Shown piece after piece: positions 16,346 through 24,934 of a DNA stretch of 64,000 nt. Origin of the DNA: Streptomyces sp. ISL-12. GTDB taxonomy: Bacteria > Actinomycetota > Actinomycetes > Streptomycetales > Streptomycetaceae. Positions within the stretch are counted from its first letter, which is position 1. Each line of letters starts with the position of its first letter. A program made the position numbers and the translations under genes. Below the pieces are notes generated by a model, which worked only from the letters and a program-made list of their open reading frames with translations, was not told the origin of the DNA and did no database searches. The DNA lies in assembly GCF_018614415.1 (NCBI RefSeq), contig NZ_JAGGOO010000109.1:47985-111984 (forward strand), read 5' to 3'.

Positions 16346-17842
16346 TCACCGGCTGTTGCCGCTCTCCGTCTCGCCGCGGCCCAGCCGGCTGTGACCGCGG
16401 CCGTAGAGGAAGTAGACGACGATGCCGATCGCCATCCAGATCCCGAACCGCAGCCAGGTCTCGGCGGGCAGGTTGAGCATCAGCCACAGCGAGGCGGCCA
16501 CGGACACGATCGGCAGGGCGGGCACCAGCGGGGTGCGGAAGGCGCGGGGCAGGTCGGGGCGGGTGCGGCGCAGGATGATCACGCTGAAGGCGACGATCAC
16601 GAAGGCGAAGAGGGTGCCGATGTTGACCAGCTCGGCGAGTTCGCTCAGGGAGGTGAAGCCCGCGACGATCGCGATGACGACGCCGAGGAGGATGGTCGGG
16701 CGGTAGGGGGTCTTGAACTTCGGGTGGACCCGGGAGAAGAAGCGGGGCAGCAGTCCGTCGCGGCTCATGGCGAAGAAGACCCGGGTCTGGCCGAGCAGCA
16801 GGATCATGCAGACGGTGGTCAGGCCGACCGCCGCGCCGAAGCTGATGACGCCGGCGAAGAAGGGGTGCCCGGTGGCCTTGAAGGCGTCGGCGAGCGGGGC
16901 GTCCACCGACAGCTCGCTGTAGTGCTGCATGCCGGTGACCACGATGGACACGGCGACGTACAGGATCGTGCAGATGAACAGGGAGCCGAGGATGCCGCGG
17001 GGCATGTCGCGCTGCGGGTTCTTGGTCTCCTCGGCGGCCGTGGCGACGATGTCGAAGCCGATGAAGGCGAAGAAGACGATGGAGGCGGCGGTGAAGATGC
17101 CCATCACGCCGAAGTTGGCCGGGGCCCATCCGAACAGCAGCTGGATCAGGGGCGAGTGCAGGCCGCTGCCCGCCTCGACCTCCTGCGACTTGGGGATGAA
17201 CGGGTCGTAGTTGGCGCCCTTGACGAAGAAGGCCCCGGCGATGATGACGACGAGGACGACCGCCACCTTGATGGCGACGACGACCGAGGTGATCCGGGCC
17301 GAGAGCTTCATGCCGAGGACGAGGATGGCGGTCAGTACGAGGACGAGGGCGGCGGAGAGGATGTCGAAGCCGAAGCCGTCGGCGCCGTCCCGGCCGCCGA
17401 GGTAGTCCGGGAACTGCCAGCCCGCGTTGTCCAGCAGCGAGCGGATGTACCCCGACCAGCCGACGGCCACCACCGCCGTGCCGAGCGCGAACTCCAGGAC
17501 CAGGTCCCAGCCGATGATCCAGGCCGGCAGCTCGCCCAGCGAGGCGTAGGAGAAGGTGTACGCCGACCCGGCCACCGGGACCGTCGAGGCGAACTCGGCG
17601 TAGCAGAGGGCGGCCAGCGCGCAGACCACGCCGGCGACGACGAACGCGAGGGCGGTGGCGGGCCCCGCGTTGTTCTTGGCGACCGTGCCGGTCAGCACGA
17701 AGATGCCGGTGCCGATGACGACGCCGACGCCGAAGACGGTCAGATCGAGCGCGGACAGGGATTTCTTGAGGGCGTGCTCGGGCTCCTCGGTGTCCTGGAT
17801 GGACTGCTCGATCTTCTTCGTCCGGAAGAGGGTGCTGCTCAC
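16346..17842 (-). CDS. APC-family amino acid permease
   Basis: A 498-residue secondary transporter with twelve or more membrane helices. The unwound first helix carries the substrate motif GVVIGTGIFVLTG and the second helix GPATALAFVVAGVVCALAALCYAE, typical of cationic amino acid or polyamine carriers. The conserved stretch DIVATAAEETKNPQRDMPRG marks the APC superfamily. I placed the start at GTG 17840-17842 behind GGAGG (spacing 4); the reading frame extends further upstream but through the dxs terminator region. It is downstream of dxs on the same strand but separated from it by a strong terminator, so it is probably its own transcription unit. Confidence 0.9.
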   Translation of the reverse strand: MSSTLFRTKKIEQSIQDTEEPEHALKKSLSALDLTVFGVGVVIGTGIFVLTGTVAKNNAGPATALAFVVAGVVCALAALCYAEFASTVPVAGSAYTFSYASLGELPAWIIGWDLVLEFALGTAVVAVGWSGYIRSLLDNAGWQFPDYLGGRDGADGFGFDILSAALVLVLTAILVLGMKLSARITSVVVAIKVAVVLVVIIAGAFFVKGANYDPFIPKSQEVEAGSGLHSPLIQLLFGWAPANFGVMGIFTAASIVFFAFIGFDIVATAAEETKNPQRDMPRGILGSLFICTILYVAVSIVVTGMQHYSELSVDAPLADAFKATGHPFFAGVISFGAAVGLTTVCMILLLGQTRVFFAMSRDGLLPRFFSRVHPKFKTPYRPTILLGVVIAIVAGFTSLSELAELVNIGTLFAFVIVAFSVIILRRTRPDLPRAFRTPLVPALPIVSVAASLWLMLNLPAETWLRFGIWMAIGIVVYFLYGRGHSRLGRGETESGNSR

Positions 17843-17920
17843 GGGACCTCCCACGCTGGTCGCCCTCGGCATGATCGAAGGGGCGCGGTACGTATGCCCC
17901 GGCGGGCGTGGATTCACGCG

Positions 17921-17966
17921 GACGGGCCGGTCCCGCCACCGCATCGGGTGGCGGGACCGGCCCGTC
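17921..17966 (-). terminator. Terminator of dxs
   Basis: Perfect 20-bp arms (17921-17940 and 17947-17966) around a 6-base loop, 15 bases after the dxs stop. This is one of the strongest hairpins in the window and isolates dxs from the permease gene. Confidence 0.9.
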
Positions 17967-17980
17967 GGAGCTGCCGCGCG

Positions 17981-19903
17981 TCAGTCGCGGGTGGCCTCCA
18001 CCGCTTCGGCGCCGGCCCGCTCGTACCGGCCGTCGAGCTTGGCGACCAGTCCGGTGACCTGGCGGGCGATGTCCGGGGCGGTCAGCCCGATCTCGGCGAG
18101 CACCTCGGCGCGGGAGGCGTGGTCGAGGAAGCGCGGCGGGATGCCGAAGTCCCGCAGCGGTACGTCGACGCCCGCGTCGCGCAGGGCCTGGGCGACGGCG
18201 GAGCCGACCCCGCCGACGCGGGAGTTGTCCTCGACGGTGACGACGACGCGGTGCCGCTCGGCCAGCGGGGCCATCGCCTCGTCCACCGGCTTGACCCAGC
18301 GCGGGTCGACGACGGTGGTGGTGATGCCCTGCTTGTCCAGCAGGTCCGCGATCTCCAGGCACATCGGGGCGAGGGCGCCGACGGAGACCAGGAGGACGTC
18401 GGGGTGCTCGGTGCCGGGCTCGCGCAGGACGTCCATGCCGCCGACGCGGCCGACGGCCGGTACGGCGGGGCCGACGGCGCCCTTGGAGAAGCGGACCACG
18501 GTCGGCGCGTCGTCGACGGCGACGGCCTCGCGGAGCTGGGCGCGGACCTGGTCGGCGTCGCGCGGGGCGGCGAGCCTGAGGCCGGGGACGACCTGGAGGA
18601 TCGACATGTCCCACATGCCGTTGTGGGAGGCGCCGTCGGTGCCGGTGATGCCGGCCCGGTCCAGGACGAACGTCACGCCGCACTTGTGCAGGGCCACGTC
18701 CATCAGGACCTGGTCGAAGGCGCGGTTGAGGAAGGTGGCGTAGACGGCGAAGACGGGGTGCAGGCCGCCGTGGGCGAGGCCGGCCGCGGAGACGGCGCCG
18801 TGCTGCTCCGCGATACCGACGTCGTACACGCGTTCGGGGAAGCGCTTGGCGAACTTGTCGAGCCCGACCGGCTGGAGCATCGCGGCGGTGATGGCGACGA
18901 TGTCCTCGCGCTCGGTTCCGAGCTTCACCATCTCCTCGCCGAAGACGGAGGTCCAGTCGGCGCCGGAGGTGGAGATCGGCAGACCGGTGTCGGGGTGGAT
19001 CTTGCCGACCGCGTGGAAGCGGTCGGCCTCGTCCGCCAGGGCGGGCTGGTAGCCGCGGCCCTTCTCGGTGAGGCAGTGCACGATGACCGGGCCGCCGAAC
19101 CGCTTGGCGCGGGTCAGCGCGGACTCCAGGGCCTCGATGTCGTGGCCGTCGATCGGGCCGACGTACTTCAGGCCGAGGTCCTCGAACATGCCCTGCGGGG
19201 CGATGAAGTCCTTCAGGCCCTTCTTGGCGCCGTGCAGGGTGTCGTAGAGCGGGCGGCCGACGACCGGGGTGCGCTCCAGGAGGTCCTTGCCGCGGGCGAG
19301 GAAACGCTCGTAGCCGTCGGTGGTGCGCAGGGTCGCCAGGTGGTTGGCGAGGCCGCCGATGGTGGGCGCGTAGGAGCGCTCGTTGTCGTTGACGACGATG
19401 ACCAGGGGGCGGTCCTTGGCGGCGGCGATGTTGTTCAGCGCCTCCCAGGCCATGCCGCCGGTGAGCGCGCCGTCACCGATGACGGCGGCGACGTGCCGGT
19501 CCTGTTTCAGGATCTCGTTGGCCTTGGCGATGCCGTCGGCCCAGCCCAGCACGGTGGAGGCGTGGCTGTTCTCGATGACGTCGTGCTCGGACTCGGCCTG
19601 CGCGGGGTAGCCGGACAGGCCGCCCTTCATCTTCAGCCTGGAGAAGTCCTGCCGGCCGGTGAGCAGCTTGTGCACGTAGGACTGGTGGCCGGTGTCGAAG
19701 AGCACCTTGTCCTTCGGTGAGTCGAAGACGCGGTGCAGGGCGATGGTGAGCTCCACCACGCCGAGGTTCGGGCCGAGGTGGCCGCCGGTCTTGGACACGG
19801 CCTCGACGAGGAAGGTCCGGATCTCCTGGGCCAGCTGGTCCAGCTCCTCCAGGCTGAGCCGGTCCAGATCGCGCGGTCCCCTGATGCGGGTCAGCAGCGG
19901 CAC
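17981..19903 (-). CDS. dxs: 1-deoxy-D-xylulose-5-phosphate synthase
   Basis: A 640-residue thiamine-diphosphate enzyme that condenses pyruvate and glyceraldehyde 3-phosphate, the first step of the MEP isoprenoid pathway. The N-terminal region has DTGHQSYVHKLLTGR; the ThDP-Mg site is GDGALTGGMAWEALNNI. The central domain shows IAEQHGAVSAAGLAHGG with the catalytic Glu, and the C-terminal domain carries VTVEDNSRVGG. The GTG start at 19903 is five bases after AAGGAGG. Length and motif order match the full family. It is flanked by perfect hairpins on both sides and so is transcribed alone. Confidence 0.97.
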   Translation of the reverse strand: MPLLTRIRGPRDLDRLSLEELDQLAQEIRTFLVEAVSKTGGHLGPNLGVVELTIALHRVFDSPKDKVLFDTGHQSYVHKLLTGRQDFSRLKMKGGLSGYPAQAESEHDVIENSHASTVLGWADGIAKANEILKQDRHVAAVIGDGALTGGMAWEALNNIAAAKDRPLVIVVNDNERSYAPTIGGLANHLATLRTTDGYERFLARGKDLLERTPVVGRPLYDTLHGAKKGLKDFIAPQGMFEDLGLKYVGPIDGHDIEALESALTRAKRFGGPVIVHCLTEKGRGYQPALADEADRFHAVGKIHPDTGLPISTSGADWTSVFGEEMVKLGTEREDIVAITAAMLQPVGLDKFAKRFPERVYDVGIAEQHGAVSAAGLAHGGLHPVFAVYATFLNRAFDQVLMDVALHKCGVTFVLDRAGITGTDGASHNGMWDMSILQVVPGLRLAAPRDADQVRAQLREAVAVDDAPTVVRFSKGAVGPAVPAVGRVGGMDVLREPGTEHPDVLLVSVGALAPMCLEIADLLDKQGITTTVVDPRWVKPVDEAMAPLAERHRVVVTVEDNSRVGGVGSAVAQALRDAGVDVPLRDFGIPPRFLDHASRAEVLAEIGLTAPDIARQVTGLVAKLDGRYERAGAEAVEATRD

Positions 19904-19942
19904 CCGTGCCTCCTTGCAGTAGAGCTGTTGCCGGGCCTGTCG

Positions 19943-19948
19943 AGTCTA
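19943..19948 (-). promoter_or_regulatory. Candidate -10 box of dxs (TAGACT)
   Basis: TAGACT on the minus strand, 40 bases before the GTG start, matches the principal-sigma -10 consensus of Streptomyces. No convincing -35 hexamer was found at 17-18 bases. The rest of 19904-20048 shows nothing else identifiable. Confidence 0.4.
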
Positions 19949-20048
19949 ATGTTCCGCTCCGGTGGCCGGTGTCCGGGCGGTGCGTCGTACGTCACGCGTT
20001 CGGCTGTACCCACCACGGGCCCCGGGTATGGCAGGAGCTGTGACACGA

Positions 20049-20082
20049 CTGTGCCCGGTACCGCCATTGGTACCGGGCACAG
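20049..20082 (-). terminator. Terminator of xylFGH
   Basis: A perfect 14-bp stem (CTGTGCCCGGTACC with its complement) and a 6-base loop, 21 bases after the xylH stop. Confidence 0.88.
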
Positions 20083-20102
20083 GTCCGTCAGAAGCGGCGG
20101 CG

Positions 20103-21386
20103 CTAGGCGCGGCCGGCCGTCTTCTGGGTCTTGCGGGTGACCGCGTCGATGACGACCGTGGCCAGCAGCACGCCACCCGTGATCATGTACTGGACCGGGG
20201 AGGCGATGCCCTCCAGGGCCAGGCCGTACTGGATGGAGACGATGACCATCACACCGAGCAGCGCGTCCCAGGTACGGCCCCGCCCGCCGAAGAGGGAGGT
20301 GCCGCCGATGACGGCCGCGGCGATGACGTTCATCAGGAACTCACCGGTGCCCGCGCCCTGGTTGGCGGAGGCGATCTTCGACGCGACGAACAGGCCGCCG
20401 ATCGCGGCGAAGGTGCCGGCGATCGCGAAGACCGAGATCCGCACCAGCTCCACGTTGATGCCGGCCCGGCGGGACGCCTCGACGCTGCCGCCGAGCGCGA
20501 ACACCTTGCGGCCGTAGGCGGTGCGGCGCAGCACGAAGTCGGTGAGCAGCAGGAACGCCAGGAAGATCACCACGGCCAGCGGCAGGCCCTTGTACTGGTT
20601 GAAGACGAACGCCACGACGAAGGCGAGGACCGCCAGCAGCACCGTACGGACGACGATCTCGCTCAGCGGCCGGGAGGGCACCCCGGCGGCCTCGCGGCGG
20701 CGGTTGCCGAAGTACGCGGAGAGGAAGTAGCCCGCGGTCACGACGACCGCCAGGCCGTAGGCGGCGGCCACGTCGCTGAAGTAGTAGCTGGTCAGGTTGA
20801 CGACGATGCCGTCGGCGTCCAGGTTGATGGTGCCGTTGTCGCCGAGTATCCGGAGCATGAAGCCCTGCCAGAACAGCAGGCCGGCCAGGGTGACGGCGAA
20901 GGCCGGGACGCCGATGCGGGCGAAGACGAAGCCGTGGATGGCGCCTGCCACGGTGCCGGTGAGGACCGCCAGCACCAGGGCCAGGATCTCGTTCATCCCG
21001 TGCGTGATGTTCAGCACCGCGAAGGTGGCGCCCGCGACACCGCTGACCGAGCCGACCGACAGGTCGATCTCGCCGAGCAGCAGGACGAAGACGATGCCGA
21101 CGGCGATCAGGCCGGTGCCGACCATGGCGACCGACATGTCGGAGAAGTTGCCGGCGGTGAGGAAGTTGGAGTTCAGGCTGGTGAAGATGGCCCAGATGAC
21201 CAGCAGGCCCACGACGACCGGGAGGGACCCGAGGTCGCCGGCCTTCATCTTGCGCTTGAACTCGCTCCAGTAGCCCGCGAAGCCCTGTTCGCGCACCAGC
21301 AGGCGGGGGTCGACCGCGGGGACCGCCGCGGCGGCGGTCTTCTCCGCCGGCTCGGTGGCGGCGGCGGAGGTCTTGTCGATGCTCAC
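20103..21386 (-). CDS. xylH: Xylose-type ABC transporter permease
   Basis: A 427-residue CUT2 permease with about ten membrane helices. GEIDLSVGSVSGVAG is the signature of RbsC/XylH proteins, and IAAAVIGGTSLFGGRGRTWDALLG marks the C-terminal helices. The GTG start at 21386 overlaps the xylG stop (GTGA); sequence read further upstream in this frame lies inside xylG. It transports the pentose captured by XylF. In S. coelicolor the same trio beside rok7B7 is a xylose importer, so I carry that name over by synteny. Confidence 0.92.
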   Translation of the reverse strand: MSIDKTSAAATEPAEKTAAAAVPAVDPRLLVREQGFAGYWSEFKRKMKAGDLGSLPVVVGLLVIWAIFTSLNSNFLTAGNFSDMSVAMVGTGLIAVGIVFVLLLGEIDLSVGSVSGVAGATFAVLNITHGMNEILALVLAVLTGTVAGAIHGFVFARIGVPAFAVTLAGLLFWQGFMLRILGDNGTINLDADGIVVNLTSYYFSDVAAAYGLAVVVTAGYFLSAYFGNRRREAAGVPSRPLSEIVVRTVLLAVLAFVVAFVFNQYKGLPLAVVIFLAFLLLTDFVLRRTAYGRKVFALGGSVEASRRAGINVELVRISVFAIAGTFAAIGGLFVASKIASANQGAGTGEFLMNVIAAAVIGGTSLFGGRGRTWDALLGVMVIVSIQYGLALEGIASPVQYMITGGVLLATVVIDAVTRKTQKTAGRA

Positions 21387-22165
21387 TTCTGGATCTCCCC
21401 ATTGGTGCGCGCCGCACGACGGGTCACGGCGTTGTCCGTGGCGCCGGTGATGGCGGAGATGATCTCTTCCTGGGAGGTCGACTTGACCTCGAAGATGCCG
21501 TTGTTGCGGCCGAGGCGCAGCACGGCGACCTTGTCGGCGACCGCCTTCACATCGGCCATGTTGTGGCTGATGAGGATGACGGCGTGGCCGCGCTCGCGCA
21601 GCCGCTCGACCAGGTCGAGGACCTGAGCGGTCTGCTCGACGCCGAGGGCGGCGGTGGGCTCGTCGAGGATGACCAGCTTGGGCTCGCCGAGCATGGAGCG
21701 GGCGATCGCCACGACCTGGCGCTGACCGCCGGAGAGCGAGGCGATCGGGATGCGGACGCTGGGGATCCGGATGGAGAGCGTGTCCAGCAGCTCGCGGCTG
21801 CGGCGCTCCATCTCCACCTCGTCCAGGACGCCGCGCTTGCGGATCTCCCGGCCCAGGTAGAGGTTGCCGACGACGTCGATGTTGTCGCACAGCGCGAGGT
21901 CCTGGTAGACGGTCGCGATGCCCAGGTTCTGGGCGTCGTGCGGCTTGTTGATGGTGACGGCCTTGCCGTCCCACTCGATGGCGCCTTCGTCGATGGGGTG
22001 CACGCCGGCGATCGTCTTGACCAGCGTGGACTTTCCGGCACCGTTGTCGCCCACCAGGGCGACCACTTCACCGGCGTGGACCTCAAGCTCTACGTCGGTG
22101 AGCGCCTGGACGGCACCGAACCGCTTGGAGACCCCGCGCAACGCCAGCACGGGCGTAGCGGACAC
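21383..22165 (-). CDS. xylG: Sugar ABC transporter ATP-binding protein
   Basis: A 260-residue single nucleotide-binding domain: Walker A GDNGAGKSTLVK, signature SLSGGQRQ, Walker B LVILDEPTAALG, and the H-loop ISHNM. Most CUT2 ATPases carry two such domains (about 500 residues); this one has only the N-terminal type and presumably dimerises. The start is taken as GTG 22163-22165, nine bases after AAGGAG; a TTG three codons earlier would touch that site. It is separated from xylF by 184 bases containing a long hairpin that probably lowers its expression relative to the binding protein. Confidence 0.92.
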   Translation of the reverse strand: MSATPVLALRGVSKRFGAVQALTDVELEVHAGEVVALVGDNGAGKSTLVKTIAGVHPIDEGAIEWDGKAVTINKPHDAQNLGIATVYQDLALCDNIDVVGNLYLGREIRKRGVLDEVEMERRSRELLDTLSIRIPSVRIPIASLSGGQRQVVAIARSMLGEPKLVILDEPTAALGVEQTAQVLDLVERLRERGHAVILISHNMADVKAVADKVAVLRLGRNNGIFEVKSTSQEEIISAITGATDNAVTRRAARTNGEIQK

Positions 22166-22229
22166 GTGAACCAACTCCTTCGCCGCCTGACCCGGCGGGA
22201 GGTCGTGCAGAAGTTTGGGGGGTGGTCCG

Positions 22230-22277
22230 TCCGGCGCCCCGCCTAGCTTGCGGGGCTGGTGTGTGCGGGGCGCCGGA
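22230..22277 (-). promoter_or_regulatory. Intercistronic stem-loop between xylF and xylG
   Basis: 13-bp perfect arms (22230-22242 and 22265-22277) enclose 22 bases. An alternative inner hairpin, CCCCGC-N7-GCGGGG (22237-22255), competes for the first arm. Such structures usually terminate part of the transcripts or protect the upstream mRNA so that the binding protein is made in excess. Confidence 0.7.
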
Positions 22278-22349
22278 GGAGCTGGGGCAGCCGGTCCCGG
22301 GCGCGTGACGCGCGCCGCGGGAGACGGGGCTGCTCAGGGGCGGGGCTGC

Positions 22350-23465
22350 TTAGCTGAGGCCGGCCTTGGAGCAGGCGGAGGCGTACTTGCCGGCGCAGAT
22401 CTCGTCCACCGTGTAGAAGCCTTCCTTCACCACGGTGTCCTTGATGTTGTCCTTGGTCAGGGAGACGACCGGGACCAGAACGGTCGGGATGCCCTTGGTG
22501 GTGGCGCTGTCGGACTCGCTGGTGGCGAGGGAGTCGAGCGACTCGCCCTTGGCGAGGGCGACGGCCATCTCACCCGCGGTGGCCGCCTCCTGCGGGTAGG
22601 ACTTGTAGACGCTCATGTACTGCTCGCCGGTGAGGATGCGCTGCACACCGTTGAGCTCGGCGTCCTGGCCGGTGACCGGGATGTCGTCGATCCCGGCGGC
22701 CTTCAGGGCGGTGATGATGCCGCCCGCCATGCCGTCGTTGGCGGAGTAGACGCCGATGATCTTGTCCTTGCCCAGGGCGGAGATGGCGCCCTCCATGTTG
22801 GCGTTGGCGTTCTCCGGCTTCCACTCCTTGGTGTCGTAGGAGCGGCCGATGTTCACCTTGCCCTTGAGGACGGAGAGCGCGCCCTCCTTGAACTGGGCGG
22901 CGTTCGGGTCGGTGGAGGACCCGTTCATCATGACGATCTGGCCGTCCTTGGCCTTGTCGCCCAGCGCCTCCAGGAGCGCCTCGCCCTGCGTCTTGCCGAC
23001 GGTCACGTTGTCGAACGAGGTGTAGGCGTCGATCGGGCCCTCGGCCAGGCGGTCGTAGGCGACGACCGGGATGCCCTGGTCCTTGGCCTTCTTGATCGAG
23101 CCGGCGATGGCCTTGGAGTCGACCGCGTCCACGATCAGCACGTCGACCTTGTTGGTCACCATCGTGTCGACCTGCTGCGCCTGCTGGCTGGCGTCCTGCT
23201 TGGCGTTGGCGTAGATGACCTCGCCCTTGTTGTTCGTCAGCTCCTTGACCTTCTTCTCGATCAAGGGCTTGTCGAACTTCTCGTAGCGCGCGGTCTGGTT
23301 CTCGGGAAGGAGCAGGCCGACCTTGATGGCGTCGCCCTTCTTGGCGGAGTCGTCCGACGAGTCGGCGTTGTCTCCGGACTCCTTGGCGCTGCCACAGGCG
23401 GCGAGTGAGACGGCCATCGCGGTGGCGGCTACGGCAACGGCGGCACGACGCATACGCGTGTTCAC
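22350..23465 (-). CDS. xylF: Xylose-type sugar-binding lipoprotein
   Basis: A 371-residue binding protein of the CUT2 class. The signal peptide ends in the lipobox LAAC (Cys24), followed by a Ser/Asp-rich linker. The mature protein starts with IKVGLLLPENQTARYEKFD and contains the ligand-domain strands VDVLIVDAVDSKAIA and IIGVYSANDGMAGG. The GTG start at 23465 is eight bases after GGGAGG. It is the first gene of xylFGH and lies just downstream of the ROK regulator on the same strand. Xylose as ligand is known for the syntenic S. coelicolor protein and inferred here. Confidence 0.93.
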   Translation of the reverse strand: MNTRMRRAAVAVAATAMAVSLAACGSAKESGDNADSSDDSAKKGDAIKVGLLLPENQTARYEKFDKPLIEKKVKELTNNKGEVIYANAKQDASQQAQQVDTMVTNKVDVLIVDAVDSKAIAGSIKKAKDQGIPVVAYDRLAEGPIDAYTSFDNVTVGKTQGEALLEALGDKAKDGQIVMMNGSSTDPNAAQFKEGALSVLKGKVNIGRSYDTKEWKPENANANMEGAISALGKDKIIGVYSANDGMAGGIITALKAAGIDDIPVTGQDAELNGVQRILTGEQYMSVYKSYPQEAATAGEMAVALAKGESLDSLATSESDSATTKGIPTVLVPVVSLTKDNIKDTVVKEGFYTVDEICAGKYASACSKAGLS

Positions 23466-23557
23466 TTCAGAAACCTCCCTGACGAGGCCGCGTCGTTGCG
23501 GCCGAGGTGGCTGGAAGTCAACTCGGCCACACGTGCGACGTCAAGAAGTAAATCCTT

Positions 23558-23584
23558 AACGAGATGGCAACGGTGCCATCCGTT
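23558..23584 (-). terminator. Hairpin between rok7B7 and xylF
   Basis: A stem of 11 bp with one bulged A (AACG-a-GATGGCA, loop ACGG, TGCCATCCGTT) begins three bases after the ROK stop and is followed on the minus strand by a T-rich run. It reads as a terminator, but it could also be a regulator site for xylF. Confidence 0.6.
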
Positions 23585-23586
23585 CT

Positions 23587-24798
23587 CTAAGTGAAGACGG
23601 GGGTCGCGGCGGGCAGACCGCCGGCCGCGCTGCCGTCCAGCAGGGTCGAATCGCCCATCTCGCTGAGGGCGAGGGCGAGCGCGCCGAGCACCTCGGCACG
23701 GCCGCCAAGTGCCCCAGGAAGCACGGAGAGTTGGCGTCCGGCGCTGGGGATGGCGTAGCGGCCCACGGACTCCCGGATGGGGCCGAGGACCAGCTCGCCG
23801 GCCTCGGCGAGGTCGCCGCCGAGGACGACCCGGCTGGGGTTGAGCAGGTTGCAGAGGTTGGCGACGCCGCTGCCGATGTGGCGGCCGACGTCCGCGACGA
23901 CCCGGCGGCAGCCCGGGTCGCCGTCCCGGGCCATCCGCACCACGCCCTCCATCGTCAGACCGGTGCCGTGACTCGACCTGAGCAGCGGCAGCACGTACCG
24001 CGCGGCGGTGAAGGTCTCCAGGCAGCCGCGGTTGCCGCAGCGGCAGACCGGGCCGGCTTCGTCGAGGGTGATGTGCCCGATCTCGCCCGCCGTGCCGCCG
24101 GGCCCCCGGTAGATCTTGCCGTTGATCACCAGCCCGGCGCCGACACCGCTGGCGACCTTGATGTACGCCAGGTCCCGCACCCCCCGGCCGCTGCCCCAGA
24201 CCAGCTCGCCGAGGGCGCCGAGGTTGGCGTCGTTGTCCACGTGCACGGGCACGCCGAGCCGCCCCCGCAGCTCCTCGGCGGGCCGGGTCCCGCTCCAGCC
24301 GGGCAGGATCGCGGTGGACCCCAGCGTGCCGGACTCCACGTCGATCGGCCCGGGCACGCCGAGGCCCACCCCGGCGATCTTGGACCGGTCGACACCGGTC
24401 GCCTCGATCAGACGGTTGACCAGCTGTTCCGCCCGGTCGAAGCCCTGTGCCGAGGAGGCGTCCACGTCCAGCGGCTCGGACTCCTCGGCCAGCACCTGGT
24501 GGGCGAGGTTGCCGACCGCCACGCGCAGGTGGGTGTGGCCGAAGTCCACGCCGATCACGATCCCGGCGTCCCCGCTCAGCGAGACGCTGCGGGCCCGCCG
24601 GCCGCCCGCCGAGGTGGGCGTGACCTCGACGGTCCCGCCGTCCTTCAGTTCCCGGACGATGTTGGAGACGGTCGCCGCGGACAGCCCCGTCGTCCTCGCG
24701 ATCTCCGCCTGCGTGAGCGACCCGGCCAGCCGTACGGCGCGTACGACCCTCTCCAGGTTGGCTCGGTGCAGCGACGACTGCGACCCCGGAGTCTCCAC
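23587..24798 (-). CDS. rok7B7: ROK-family transcriptional regulator next to xylFGH
   Basis: A 403-residue ROK regulator. A winged HTH at the N-terminus (AEIARTTGLSAATVSNIVRELK) is followed by a sugar-kinase-like domain: phosphate-binding IVIGVDFGHTHLRVAVGN, the glycine-rich GGTAGEIGH, and the zinc site CRCGNRGCLETF. The GTG start at 24798 follows CAGGAGG by five bases. Position between ngcEFG and xylFGH is the same as SCO6008 (Rok7B7) in S. coelicolor, a known pleiotropic regulator of xylose uptake, carbon control and antibiotic production. Symbol assigned by synteny and domain match. Confidence 0.88.
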   Translation of the reverse strand: METPGSQSSLHRANLERVVRAVRLAGSLTQAEIARTTGLSAATVSNIVRELKDGGTVEVTPTSAGGRRARSVSLSGDAGIVIGVDFGHTHLRVAVGNLAHQVLAEESEPLDVDASSAQGFDRAEQLVNRLIEATGVDRSKIAGVGLGVPGPIDVESGTLGSTAILPGWSGTRPAEELRGRLGVPVHVDNDANLGALGELVWGSGRGVRDLAYIKVASGVGAGLVINGKIYRGPGGTAGEIGHITLDEAGPVCRCGNRGCLETFTAARYVLPLLRSSHGTGLTMEGVVRMARDGDPGCRRVVADVGRHIGSGVANLCNLLNPSRVVLGGDLAEAGELVLGPIRESVGRYAIPSAGRQLSVLPGALGGRAEVLGALALALSEMGDSTLLDGSAAGGLPAATPVFT

Positions 24799-24934
24799 GA
24801 CGACCTCCTGCGCCGGGGCCGCGTCGACGAGGCCCCGTCCATGTCCAACTAGTGAACTCTAAGCTGAGCCGTTCGGGTCGCCTCCCGTCAAGAGGTTGAA
24901 CCGCATCCGGGTGCCCGCGCCCTCCGCGCGGCCG

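Noticed and set aside
23490..23540. xylF promoter TTGACG-N17-TTGACT on the minus strand
   Set aside because: The -10 candidate lacks the conserved second-position A; support is too thin to annotate.
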